A DNA stretch of 64,000 nucleotides. Source: an uncultured Lachnospiraceae bacterium (GTDB lineage: Bacteria > Bacillota > Clostridia > Lachnospirales > Lachnospiraceae). The stretch spans positions 24,406 through 88,405 of the forward strand of contig CATOJE010000005.1 in NCBI GenBank assembly GCA_951800145.1, in the 5' to 3' direction. The translations under genes and the position numbers were made by a program. Under the pieces are notes generated by a model. It made no database searches, was not told where the DNA came from, and saw nothing but the letters and a program-made list of their open reading frames with translations. This document shows positions 22,260-30,985 of the stretch, piece by piece (positions within the stretch are counted from its first letter, which is position 1; each line of letters begins with the position of its first letter).

Positions 22260-23192
22260 ATGATTATTCAGCACAATATAGCGGCAATTAACTCTTACAG
22301 AAATTTAGGAATCAATCAGAGCGGATTAAACAAGAACTTAGAGAAGCTGTCTTCCGGTTACCGGATCAACCGTGCCGGCGATGACGCTGCAGGTCTGGCT
22401 ATTTCCGAGTCCATGAGATCTCAGATCAATGGCTTAAACCAGGCTACTAAGAACGCACAGGATGCTGTAGGCCTGATTCAGACCGTTGAAGGTGCCTTAA
22501 CTGAGACTCACTCCATGTTACAGCGTCTGACCACTCTGGCCAGCCAGTCCGCAAATGGTACTTACAATACCGTAGCTAGAGCAAACCTGCAGTTAGAGGT
22601 TGATCAGCTGTTAAAGGAAATCGACCGTATCGCTAACTACACAGACTTCAATGGTATTAAGCCAATCGCTAGCAATAATACCAGCGTTTCCAACATGACA
22701 TTCCAGATCGGCCCCAGCGAGAATGAGACCATCGGCGTATTAAAGTACTCCATGACCGCTTCCGCTTTAGGTTTAGGTTCAAACGGTGTAACTGGAGCTG
22801 CTACTACGGCGAATGCAATTAAGGAGGCAAATCAGCTTACTTCTTCTTATAAGATTACTGGTGATGAAAATAAGATTAATGGTGACAAGAAGATTGATGT
22901 ATCCACCCAGTCCGGTGGTAATGCAGCTATTAACAGAATCAACGATGCTATCAACATCGTATCTCAGTACCGTGCAGGACTTGGTGCTGCTCAGAACCGT
23001 CTGGAGCATACCATCAACAACCTGAAGGTAACTTCCGAGAACATCACAGCTGCTGAGAGCCGTATCCGTGATACTGATATGGCTGATGAGATTACGGCAT
23101 TCACGAAGAATAATATTCTTCTGCAGGCTTCCCAGTCCATGCTGGCACAGTCCAATTCCGTACCTCAGAGCATCCTGAGCCTGATTGGCTAA
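22260..23192 (+). CDS. hag: Flagellin 2 (major-type)
   Basis: A 310-residue flagellin with canonical ends: MIIQHNIAAINSYRNLGINQ, NLEKLSSGYRINRAGDDAAG, and ESRIRDTDMADEITAFTKN ... LLQASQSMLAQSNSVPQSILSL. The central part (about residues 150-220) is short and rich in Thr, Asn and Ser, possible O-glycosylation sites. It is exported by the flagellar type III system and polymerises into the filament. It has a strong AGGAGG with ATG start, its own sigma-D promoter and CsrA-like sites. The optimised-looking codon use differs from flagellin 1, suggesting the highly expressed copy. Confidence 0.97.
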   Translation: MIIQHNIAAINSYRNLGINQSGLNKNLEKLSSGYRINRAGDDAAGLAISESMRSQINGLNQATKNAQDAVGLIQTVEGALTETHSMLQRLTTLASQSANGTYNTVARANLQLEVDQLLKEIDRIANYTDFNGIKPIASNNTSVSNMTFQIGPSENETIGVLKYSMTASALGLGSNGVTGAATTANAIKEANQLTSSYKITGDENKINGDKKIDVSTQSGGNAAINRINDAINIVSQYRAGLGAAQNRLEHTINNLKVTSENITAAESRIRDTDMADEITAFTKNNILLQASQSMLAQSNSVPQSILSLIG

Positions 23193-23206
23193 TGATGAAA
23201 GGATTT

Positions 23207-23230
23207 CCGGCTCAGCGTAAGCTGAGCCGG
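23207..23230 (+). other. Perfect 10-bp hairpin directly after flagellin 2
   Basis: CCGGCTCAGC, loop GTAA, GCTGAGCCGG. There is no U-tract. It may stabilise the 3' end of the flagellin mRNA (inference). Confidence 0.7.
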
Positions 23231-23305
23231 AGTATCATAAACGTGCCTCAGGGCACAAGGGTCAGAGGCCTCCGGGCGGCTGGCCAAGGTAAAGGGCCTA
23301 TAGCA

Positions 23306-23352
23306 AAAAGTCATTTTCAGAGCATAGCTTTGAAATGGCTTTTTTCTTTTTT
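23306..23352 (+). terminator. Terminator after flagellin 2
   Basis: AAAGTCATTTTCA pairs imperfectly with TTGAAATGGCTTT, followed by TTTTTTCTTTTTT. Confidence 0.75.
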
Positions 23353-23426
23353 CAAATGTTCAGAATCCTCACGGCCAGTTTTCTCAGATTACTGTTTACA
23401 AAAGCAACATTATTTTGAAAAAATGA

Positions 23427-23455
23427 TTGAAAAACACTCCCCTATATGGTATTAT
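23427..23455 (+). promoter_or_regulatory. Extended -10 promoter of the frameshifted Rpn gene
   Basis: TTGAAA, 17-base spacer, TATTAT preceded by TGG. It lies about 100 bases upstream of the start codon. Confidence 0.7.
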
Positions 23456-23556
23456 TACACATATGGAAAAAATTAACATATTAATTTTTAAACAGAAAAG
23501 ACTTGGAAAAGAAAAGATAAAAGTATAATATAAAGAAAGAGTTTGAAAGGCGCGGT

Positions 23557-24520
23557 ATGCAGAAGAAAACCCCGGATTATGATAATGTATTCAAGACGAT
23601 GAAAATGAAACACAAGAGATTATTCGTCCCTGTCATTAATGATATCTTCCACCGAAACTACCTGCCAGATATAAAGATGGAGATTCTCCCATCGGAAGGA
23701 TATCTGACAAAAAGTGAAACCTTGGATGGCAGCGAGGAGATTGAGGAGCAAGTTTCTGATTTCCTGATTAAGATCGGGGATGAGGTCTATCTTTTAGAAT
23801 GCCAGAGCTATGACGATGGCTCCATGGCGATCCGGATAGCGGAATATGCCTTTATCGTCGGAAGACAGTATGCTGTCTGGGATATCGGCCGTGCGGTGAT
23901 CCCGATGCCGGGATTTTCAGTAATCTACATTAAGAGGACGGACAGGACACCGGAGAAAACCGTGATCACATTCGTTTTTCCAGATGGCCAGCAGGTAGAT
24001 TATGGATCGGATAATGTGATCTTAGCGCAGTTTACTAGGGAGAAGATCGTAGAGAAGCGGTTGTTTCCGTACATTCCTTTTTATATCGCCAGATATGAGA
24101 AGGAGATTGTATCCGAAGGGAATATTGACCAGGCGATAGAGGATTTGACTTATTTTCGGGATGAGCTGCTGCGCCTCCATGAGAGAGGAATTATCAGATG
24201 CAGAGCTGGTTGATCTCATGGGATTTGTAAATACGATAATCACCCATATTGCAAATGGAAATAAAAGTGAAGAAAGGCTGGTGAAGGTGATGGGCGGAAG
24301 GGTAATTGAGACAGAATCTGAGCGATTGATGCGTCAGGGTATGCAGCAGGGCATGCGCCAGGGTGTGCGTCAGGGAATGCGTCAAGGGCAGGCGAAGATG
24401 ATTATTGAAATCGGGCAGGAGGAAGGGATGGATGTTACAACGATTATGAGAAGGCTGCAGGAAAAGATAGGCCTGTCTTTTGAAGAGGCGGAATCCTATC
24501 TTGCAGAGTATGGAAGATAG
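23557..24520 (+). pseudogene. Rpn-family PD-(D/E)XK nuclease gene broken by a frameshift
   Basis: The first frame (to 24213) carries the family start DYDNVFKTMKMKHKRLF and the nuclease core SDFLIKIGDEVYLLECQSYDD (Asp...Glu-x-Gln). It then goes out of register near 24180-24195. The normal continuation (ELSDAELVDLMGFVNTI, then a Met/Arg/Gln repeat and an IGLSFEEAESYL tail) is in the next frame and ends at 24520. A single-base loss around the GAGAGAGGAATT run would explain it. It is either a decayed gene or a sequencing error; the nuclease domain itself is complete. Confidence 0.85.
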
Positions 24521-24584
24521 CTTCTCCGAAAAGGATTGGCAGGTGTTTTGTGAGTGAGAACCGTGGGATCAGGGGAGGGAAGCT

Positions 24585-25946
24585 TTGTCTAAGGGAAATA
24601 AGATACGTATTTCACAGTGTATGATTGTAAAAAATGAAGAGAAGAATATCCGTCGGGCTTTATCCTGGGGCAGGAAGATGATGTGGGAGCAGATTGTAGT
24701 GGACACTGGTTCGACTGACAGGACGGCGGAGATTGCCAGGGAGATGGGGGCTAAGGTATTCTTTTTTCAGTGGATGGATGATTTTGCAGCGGCAAAGAAT
24801 TATGCCCTCGATCAGGCGAAGGGAGATTGGATTGCCTTTTTGGATGCGGATGAGTATATGACGCCGGAGGGCGTGGAGAGGATGGGGGCTGTGTTTCAGC
24901 AGATCGCTGGCCGGGACTTTGATGGGATTTCCACAGGACTTCAGGATCTGGATGATGAAGGGGCGATTGCCGCTTCCGGAACCCAGGTTCGTTTCTTCCG
25001 GAACCATCCGGATATCCGGTATCGAAGGCGGATTCATGAAAATTTGGTATCCCTTTCAGGGAGAAAGCTCCATCTGGGTGATGTGGCCCAGGAGGTGTCT
25101 ATCTTTCACACCGGATATCAGACGGAGGCTATGGCAGGGAAGAAAAAGAGCCGGAGAAACCAGGAGCTCTTGCTAAAGGAGCTGGAAGAGCATCCGGCTG
25201 ATTATGAGATTATGGGATATCTGGGTGATGACTATATGAGCTCCGGGGAGAAGAAGGAGGCCATAGCGTGGTTTCGCAAATCGTTTCAGCATATGCCGGC
25301 TGCTTTTGATTATCCGGACCAGAGAAGTGCAGTCACATTGAATACATTGCTTTCTCTTTTACTTGAAGAGCTAAGAGAGGGAAGGGAATCTATGCCGGAG
25401 AAGGAGCGGAAGGAGCTTCAGGAGGAAATCCAGAGCACTTACCAAAGGGCGGTTACTCTCTGGCCGGAAGAATCGGATTTTGATTATACTATGGGCTGCA
25501 GCTATGCCCTGGCAGGGCAAATCCAGGAGGGAATAAGGCATTTGGAGCTGGCGATTCAAAAATTGGATGAATATGGGTGTTCCGGTAAGGCTCTTGTGCT
25601 GGCAGCAAATCTTATCCCGGCATACAGTCTTTTAGCGCGATGCTGCCGTGAGGCGGGGGAATCGGAGAAATGCGCTTCCTATGCGGTGCAATGCCTGAAA
25701 TATCAAAGGTATGAGATGGGGGTTCTGGCAGATTTGATCCAGGTGCTGATTCCAAAGGACGATGGAGCGGCGGATCAATATCCGGCTATCGCCGGATTTC
25801 TTTCAAAGCTGTATGACTTCTCCAGCCTGAAGGATCCGCTGTTTTTGATAAAAGCTGCGGCTGGCGCAGAGCGGAAAGAATTTATGACCTTTTTGGCGGA
25901 TTACTTTTTTTCCAAGGAGCAGCAAAAGCAGTTCGGGCTGCTATGA
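24585..25946 (+). CDS. Family 2 glycosyltransferase with helical-repeat tail (paralogue 1)
   Basis: A 453-residue protein. GT-A domain: ISQCMIVKNEEKNI, EQIVVDTGSTDRTAEIA (nucleotide-sugar binding), DDFAAAKNYALDQAKGDW and FLDADEY (metal-binding acidic motif, about residue 93), then VRFFRNHPDIRYRRRIHE. From about residue 190 the protein is TPR-like helical repeats. This layout is that of SunS-type glycosyltransferases and those near flagellin genes in Clostridia. The start is TTG, seven bases behind GGGAGGG. Likely cytoplasmic, glycosylating flagellin (inference from position); donor sugar unknown. Confidence 0.9.
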   Translation: MSKGNKIRISQCMIVKNEEKNIRRALSWGRKMMWEQIVVDTGSTDRTAEIAREMGAKVFFFQWMDDFAAAKNYALDQAKGDWIAFLDADEYMTPEGVERMGAVFQQIAGRDFDGISTGLQDLDDEGAIAASGTQVRFFRNHPDIRYRRRIHENLVSLSGRKLHLGDVAQEVSIFHTGYQTEAMAGKKKSRRNQELLLKELEEHPADYEIMGYLGDDYMSSGEKKEAIAWFRKSFQHMPAAFDYPDQRSAVTLNTLLSLLLEELREGRESMPEKERKELQEEIQSTYQRAVTLWPEESDFDYTMGCSYALAGQIQEGIRHLELAIQKLDEYGCSGKALVLAANLIPAYSLLARCCREAGESEKCASYAVQCLKYQRYEMGVLADLIQVLIPKDDGAADQYPAIAGFLSKLYDFSSLKDPLFLIKAAAGAERKEFMTFLADYFFSKEQQKQFGLL

Positions 25947-25991
25947 GATTTGGAGCTTGCAGGATAATAATATAGTTCAGAGGTGAAATAA

Positions 25992-27362
25992 TTGGAGAGA
26001 GAACAAGGGATTCGAATTTCCCAGTGCATGATCGTGAAAAACGAAGAGAAGAATATCCGCCAGGCCTTATCCTGGGGAAGGGATATGATGTGGGAGCAGA
26101 TTGTGGTTGATACAGGCTCCACGGACCGTACCGTAGAGATTGCGGAAGAGATGGGAGCAAGGGTATGCTTTTTTACGTGGGTGGATGATTTTTCTGCTGC
26201 GAAAAATTATGCCATTGAACAGGCGCAGGGAGATTGGATTGCCTTTTTGGACGCAGATGAGTATATGATGCCGGATGGAGTGGAGAAGATTACATCTATG
26301 CTTCAGCAGGTGTCGGAGCAGGGATATGATGGCATATCCACAGGCTGGCAGCATTTGAATGATGAAGGGGGTATCGTTGCTTCTGGAACACAGGTCCGGT
26401 TTTTCCGGAATCACCCGGATATCCGCTATTGGAGAAGGATTCATGAAAATTTAGTCGTGTGCTCCGGGAGAGCTCTTCGCCTGAAGGATCTGGTTCAGGA
26501 TGTGTCTATTTTCCATACAGGATACCAGACGGAAGCGATGGCAGGGAAAAAGAAGAGTAAGAGAAACCGGAATTTAATTTTACAGGAGCTAAAGGATCAC
26601 CCTGACAGCTATGAGATGATGGGCTATATGGGGGATGACTGCATGGGGCAGGGAGAAACAGAAGAGGCAAAGGAGTGGTATCGTAAATCGATCCGCTCTA
26701 TGCCAGATGCTCTGGATCCGTCGGATCAGAGAAGCGCGGTCACCCTGAATGGTCTGATGGCTATATTATGGGTGGAGTTAAGAGAGCGCGGAAAGTCTAT
26801 GTCAAAGGAGAAACGACGGGATTTGCAGGAGGAAATCCATGGAATTTACCAAAAGGCTGTGACACTCCTGCCGGAGGAAGCGGATTTTGACTATACCATG
26901 GGATGTAATTTTGCTGCTGCAAATCAGGCCCGGGAAGGAATGGAATATCTGGAGCGGGCTATTCAAAAGCTGGAAAAGTATGGATGCGCGGATAAGGCGA
27001 ATGTGCTGGCAGCTCACCTTCTGTCTGCCTACGATCTTCTGGTACGGTGCTCTTATGAAGTGGGAGAGAGAGAAAAGTGTGCAGCCTATGCTGTGCAATA
27101 TTTAAAATACAGTAAGTATGAGATGGGAGTGCTGGTCCATCTGGTGCAGGTACTGGTTCCAGAGGGGGATTCAGGTATGGAACAATATCCTGGGATCCTT
27201 AATTTCTTCGCAAAGCTGTATGATTTATCTGCATTGAAGGATCAGCTGTTTTTAATTAAGGCGGTAGAGGCGATGGAGCGCAAAGCGTTCACAGTATATA
27301 TGAAGGATTGCTTTTTTACCAAAGAGCAGCAGGAGCAGCTTCGGAGTGCGAAGGTTCTTTAA
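25992..27362 (+). CDS. Family 2 glycosyltransferase with helical-repeat tail (paralogue 2)
   Basis: A 456-residue paralogue, the closest of the set to the preceding gene (both have the ALSWGR-[KD]-MMWEQ segment and the same tail). It keeps ISQCMIVKNEEKNI, DTGSTDRTVEIAEEMG, DDFSAAKNYAIEQAQGDW and FLDADEY, with TPR-like repeats to the end. The start is TTG behind AGAGGTG, 45 bases after paralogue 1. It probably arose by recent tandem duplication. The weak start codons of paralogues 1 and 2 suggest low translation. Confidence 0.9.
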   Translation: MEREQGIRISQCMIVKNEEKNIRQALSWGRDMMWEQIVVDTGSTDRTVEIAEEMGARVCFFTWVDDFSAAKNYAIEQAQGDWIAFLDADEYMMPDGVEKITSMLQQVSEQGYDGISTGWQHLNDEGGIVASGTQVRFFRNHPDIRYWRRIHENLVVCSGRALRLKDLVQDVSIFHTGYQTEAMAGKKKSKRNRNLILQELKDHPDSYEMMGYMGDDCMGQGETEEAKEWYRKSIRSMPDALDPSDQRSAVTLNGLMAILWVELRERGKSMSKEKRRDLQEEIHGIYQKAVTLLPEEADFDYTMGCNFAAANQAREGMEYLERAIQKLEKYGCADKANVLAAHLLSAYDLLVRCSYEVGEREKCAAYAVQYLKYSKYEMGVLVHLVQVLVPEGDSGMEQYPGILNFFAKLYDLSALKDQLFLIKAVEAMERKAFTVYMKDCFFTKEQQEQLRSAKVL

Positions 27363-27444
27363 GAAGACCACTTTAAAAATCGTCTGTAGAAAGTGAAGGG
27401 ATCGGCAAATGGGTACACATATCACGAATAGGATTATCATTTGC

Positions 27445-27473
27445 TTGCCCCACAGTTCTTTTTGTGGTATAAT
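27445..27473 (+). promoter_or_regulatory. Extended -10 promoter inside the glycosyltransferase block
   Basis: TTGCCC, 17-base spacer, perfect TATAAT preceded by TGG. It starts a second transcription unit covering the 151-residue protein and paralogues 3 and 4. Confidence 0.75.
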
Positions 27474-27492
27474 AAGGGAACGTACTACTCAT

Positions 27493-27559
27493 CCGCAGCC
27501 TGACAGCTGCGGACAAGGTATAATCAGCTGAAGGGCTTGTGAGCTGCAGTGAGTGCAGC
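27493..27559 (+). promoter_or_regulatory. Structured leader with two hairpins
   Basis: CCGCAGC/GCTGCGG (27493-27512) and GCTGCA/TGCAGC (27543-27559) lie in the ~150-base untranslated leader. No known riboswitch class is recognised. Confidence 0.4.
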
Positions 27560-27629
27560 GACAGGTATGGTAAGGACTGAAAAGCGAGGACGATAAAGGA
27601 AGGATACAGGGAAGGGAGTGGAGTTCGCC

Positions 27630-28082
27630 ATGGATAAAAAGGCAGCTTATAATTCAGGTTTTTCCCTGGGACAGGCGGTATCCCAGTTAGTTTTACAAAA
27701 TATTTCTGAAAAGCTGATTCAGGGATTTTCGGAAGGGATTACACCAGAGATCACCCGGGGACTTTCCATAGAGGATGCGAGAGAACTGTCCCAGGAGTTT
27801 ACGGAAGTGATATCAAAGCAGGTGTTCCGTGATCTTTCTCAGTGGCTTTCACCGGAGCGCTCCAGAGAGGTTGCGCAGGCAGTTTTTGCGGATATGAATC
27901 CGGAGGGGATTCAGGGAATATCAAAGCAAATCTCATGGGGGATCCTGGAGCAGGCAGAGAAGACAGCGAAGCGGATGATTCACTGCGGCCGTTATTCTCA
28001 AGAGGAGATCTGCCAGGTGACTGATCTGTCTTCGAATTATGTTCGTGAGCTGGTGATGGAGAAAGGAAATTGTGTTTCGTAA
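27630..28082 (+). CDS. Hypothetical helical protein with Rpn-like C-terminal motif
   Basis: A 150-residue, probably all-helical protein. The middle shows a loose repeat around F-S-E-x-I-[ST]-P-E and L-S-x-E-x-x-R-E (residues ~35-105). The C-terminus (GRYSQEEICQVTDLSSNYVREL) resembles the HTH-like tail of Rpn-family proteins, though no nuclease core is present. The ATG at 27630 has GTGGAG upstream; a GTG 12 bases earlier is possible. Its own strong promoter and its place between glycosyltransferases leave open whether it works with them or is an Rpn relic. Confidence 0.65.
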   Translation: MDKKAAYNSGFSLGQAVSQLVLQNISEKLIQGFSEGITPEITRGLSIEDARELSQEFTEVISKQVFRDLSQWLSPERSREVAQAVFADMNPEGIQGISKQISWGILEQAEKTAKRMIHCGRYSQEEICQVTDLSSNYVRELVMEKGNCVS

Positions 28083-28128
28083 GCTTCGACCTTGATGCGT
28101 TTGAGACCTCGACAGAGGGAGATTAGAA

Positions 28129-29511
28129 ATGCTTAGGAGGGAGGAGCTATTTTTGTATAAAGGGAGACAGGGGAGACCGGTTCGGATTTCTCAATGCATG
28201 ATTGTAAAAAACGAAGAGAAAAATATTGAAAAGGCGCTGTCCTGGGGAAAAGGGATTCTCTGGGAACAGATTGTGGTGGATACAGGTTCCACTGACTGTA
28301 CCGTGGAGATTGCCCAAAGGATGGGGGCAAGGGTGTATGATTTTACATGGATTGATGATTTTTCAGCAGCGAAAAATTATGCCATCCAGCAGGCGAAGGG
28401 TGACTGGATTGCCTTTTTGGATGCGGATGAATATTTTCCGGACGAGGATCGGCAGAAGCTGGTTCAGCTTTTGGCCATGCTGCAGAATCACCAGTGCGAC
28501 GGGGTGATGACCCGATGGATTCATCTGAATGATCAGGGAAGCATTAAGTCGGTTGATTCCCAGATTCGCTTTTTTCGAAATGATCCGTCCCTGCGGTATC
28601 AAAAGCGGATCCATGAACATCTGGCAGCCGCAGACGGCCATGATCTCCGGATCTGGGATGCAACCGATAACCTGTCTATCTACCATCTTGGATACACTAC
28701 AGAGGCTTTTCAGACGAAAAAGGGCAGGAACCGGAAGCTGATTCTGGAGGAGCTGGCAGAGCACCCGGATGATTATGAAATGCTGGGATACCTTGGGAAT
28801 GAATACGAGGTTACCGGGGAGTGGGCGCAGGCGGAGGAGGCCTACCGGAGGGCGGTGTCCCAGATGCCGGAGAAAATGCGCGGGATATATGATGGCACTA
28901 CTTCTGGATGCATGTTCCGGTTGCTGGAGCTTTTATCTGTCAAGCAGGGAATCGAGGAAGGGGAGCTTCTGGGATTTTACCAACAGGCGGTTGATGGCTG
29001 GCCGGAGGAGGGAGATTATGATTACGTTCTGGGGGATTACTATGTGACCCTTGGGAATTATCCTTCCGGTCAACATTATTTGAGCCAGGCCTTGAAGAAA
29101 TTAGAAAAATATGGTAATTTTGCCAAATCGGCAAAGCTTTTGGCTAGGCTCGGCACCGTGTACCAGCTTTTAGCCGAGTGCTGTTACCATAATGGAGACC
29201 TGGCAGAGTGCGTCCGCCTATCGGGTGCACTTTTAAAGGAGAATCCATATGAGATGAAGGCGCTTCTCCTGTTGTTGTCTGCCCTTAACAGAGATATGGA
29301 TGCCAATGGAAAAGGACAGCAGGGTGCATTGGAGGTGGCAGCCTTTTTGGGGAAGAATTTTTATGACCTCCAGGGGTTGAAGGATCGTCTTTTTCTTTTG
29401 CGCGCCGCCATGGAAACAGGATATGGGGAGCTGGTTTCGGTGATTCGAGGCCTCTTTACACCGGGGGAGATGCAGCTGGTGGACCAGGCTATGGGGCAGA
29501 AGCCGCAGTGA
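28129..29511 (+). CDS. Family 2 glycosyltransferase with helical-repeat tail (paralogue 3)
   Basis: A 460-residue protein with ISQCMIVKNEEKNIEKALSW, DTGSTDCTVEIAQRMGARV, DDFSAAKNYAIQQAKGDW and FLDADEYFPDED, then QIRFFRNDPSLRYQKRIHE. The repeat half includes DDYEMLGYLGNEYEVTGEW and later ECCYHNGDLAECVRLS. It is closer to paralogue 4 than to 1 and 2. ATG start behind GGGAGATTAGAA. It shares the second transcription unit. Confidence 0.9.
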   Translation: MLRREELFLYKGRQGRPVRISQCMIVKNEEKNIEKALSWGKGILWEQIVVDTGSTDCTVEIAQRMGARVYDFTWIDDFSAAKNYAIQQAKGDWIAFLDADEYFPDEDRQKLVQLLAMLQNHQCDGVMTRWIHLNDQGSIKSVDSQIRFFRNDPSLRYQKRIHEHLAAADGHDLRIWDATDNLSIYHLGYTTEAFQTKKGRNRKLILEELAEHPDDYEMLGYLGNEYEVTGEWAQAEEAYRRAVSQMPEKMRGIYDGTTSGCMFRLLELLSVKQGIEEGELLGFYQQAVDGWPEEGDYDYVLGDYYVTLGNYPSGQHYLSQALKKLEKYGNFAKSAKLLARLGTVYQLLAECCYHNGDLAECVRLSGALLKENPYEMKALLLLLSALNRDMDANGKGQQGALEVAAFLGKNFYDLQGLKDRLFLLRAAMETGYGELVSVIRGLFTPGEMQLVDQAMGQKPQ

Positions 29512-29569
29512 CAAAAAAGAGTACAAAGAGAGCACCAGGAAAATGTAGATAAGAAAACGGGGATAAGGC

Positions 29570-30985
29570 ATGGAAATTCAGAATTCAAGCAAAGTAGCAC
29601 CTATTTCTCAATGTATGATTGTAAAGAATGAGGAGAAGCATATCCGTCAGGCACTTTCCTGGGGAAAGGGGATTGTGGCAGAGCAGATCGTGGTGGACAC
29701 AGGATCCACTGACCGCACGGTGGAGATAGCAGAGGAGATGGGGGCGAGGGTTTATCATTTCCCATGGAATGGCGATTTTTCGGCGGCAAAGAACTTTGCC
29801 ATCAGCAAGGCGGGGTGTGATTGGATCGCCTTTTTGGATGCGGATGAGTATTTTTCCCGGGAGGATGCAGAGAAGCTTCCTGATTGCATTGAGAAGCTAC
29901 GGGGCAGCAGACATGAGGGGATCCTGACCAGCTGGATACATCTGAATAACGGGGGAGAGATCATGGCCATCGAGGCGCAGATCCGCCTGTTCCGCAATCA
30001 GCCGAATCTGCGGTATCAAAGAAGGATCCATGAGCAGCTGAAGGTTGACGGGATACGTCCGCCAGACCTTTGGGATGGGACGGAGATATTATCTATCTTC
30101 CACACAGGCTACGGGGAAGCGGAGAGCCAGGCCAAGCGGGAGAGCAGGAGAAATTTGAATCTGATTCTGGCAGAACTGGAAGAGCGTCCGGATGATTATG
30201 AGATGCTTGGATATCTGGGGAATGAGTATGAGTCCCTTCAGGAGTGGGATGAGGCGGAGAAGGTCTATGGGAAAGCCGTTGCCCGGATCCCCGAGAAGCT
30301 GCGGGGTGTTTACGATCTGAGCACCTCCGGGATTGTGTTTCGGCTTCTGGAGCTTTTGGCACTGAGACAAGGGGAGGAATTGCTGAAGGTCTATGATTTT
30401 GCCAAGACCGGCTGGCCGGAGGAGGGGGATTTTGACTATATTTTAGGCAGATATTATGCGAACCGTGGAGACTTCCGGTCGGGGGAGAAGTATATCCGTC
30501 AGGCGCTGGCCACATTGGAGTGCTACGGGACCGCTCTCCGGTCAAGCCTGGTTTCAACCAGGATTATGGAGATCTATGAGCTTTTAGCCATGTGCTGCTT
30601 TAATAATGGAGACTTAGCAGAATGCGTCCGGCTGACCACAGCGCTCTTAAAGGAAAATCCTTACTTAAAAAATGCAGCGCTGCTGATGGTCTCTGCATTC
30701 CGCAAGGATATGGAACGCCTGGGAAAAGGGGAGAAGGGCGCCCAGGAGGTTGCCTCTGTGCTGGGCGGGGCATTCTATGACTTCCAGGATCGGAAGGCCC
30801 GTTTGTTTGTCCTCCGGGTGGCTATGTGGGCTGGATATGAGGAATTAGTCCAGGTAATCCGGGGGCAGTTTACCCAGGAGGAATTAGAGCAGGTGGATCA
30901 GTTCTTAAGAGAATCTGAGGCAGGATCTAAGACCGAAGCCCCAGCTCCTAAGGATACTGCCCAGAGCGGCCCTCCACTGTCGTAG
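29570..30985 (+). CDS. Family 2 glycosyltransferase with helical-repeat tail (paralogue 4)
   Basis: A 471-residue protein with ISQCMIVKNEEKHIRQALSW, DTGSTDRTVEIAEEMGARV, FSAAKNFAISKAGCDW and FLDADEYFSRED, then IRLFRNQPNLRYQRRIHE and TPR-like repeats (DDYEMLGYLGNEYESLQEW; CCFNNGDLAECVRL). The last ~29 residues are a Ser/Pro/Ala tail encoded inside the overlap with the convergent C39 peptidase gene (88 bases), so the end has probably been extended by read-through into its neighbour. Confidence 0.9.
   Translation: MEIQNSSKVAPISQCMIVKNEEKHIRQALSWGKGIVAEQIVVDTGSTDRTVEIAEEMGARVYHFPWNGDFSAAKNFAISKAGCDWIAFLDADEYFSREDAEKLPDCIEKLRGSRHEGILTSWIHLNNGGEIMAIEAQIRLFRNQPNLRYQRRIHEQLKVDGIRPPDLWDGTEILSIFHTGYGEAESQAKRESRRNLNLILAELEERPDDYEMLGYLGNEYESLQEWDEAEKVYGKAVARIPEKLRGVYDLSTSGIVFRLLELLALRQGEELLKVYDFAKTGWPEEGDFDYILGRYYANRGDFRSGEKYIRQALATLECYGTALRSSLVSTRIMEIYELLAMCCFNNGDLAECVRLTTALLKENPYLKNAALLMVSAFRKDMERLGKGEKGAQEVASVLGGAFYDFQDRKARLFVLRVAMWAGYEELVQVIRGQFTQEELEQVDQFLRESEAGSKTEAPAPKDTAQSGPPLS

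Noticed and set aside
25992..30985. Paralogous glycosyltransferases as a misassembly or collapsed repeat
   Set aside because: The four copies are diverged along their whole length and have different spacers and start codons, so they are real paralogues.
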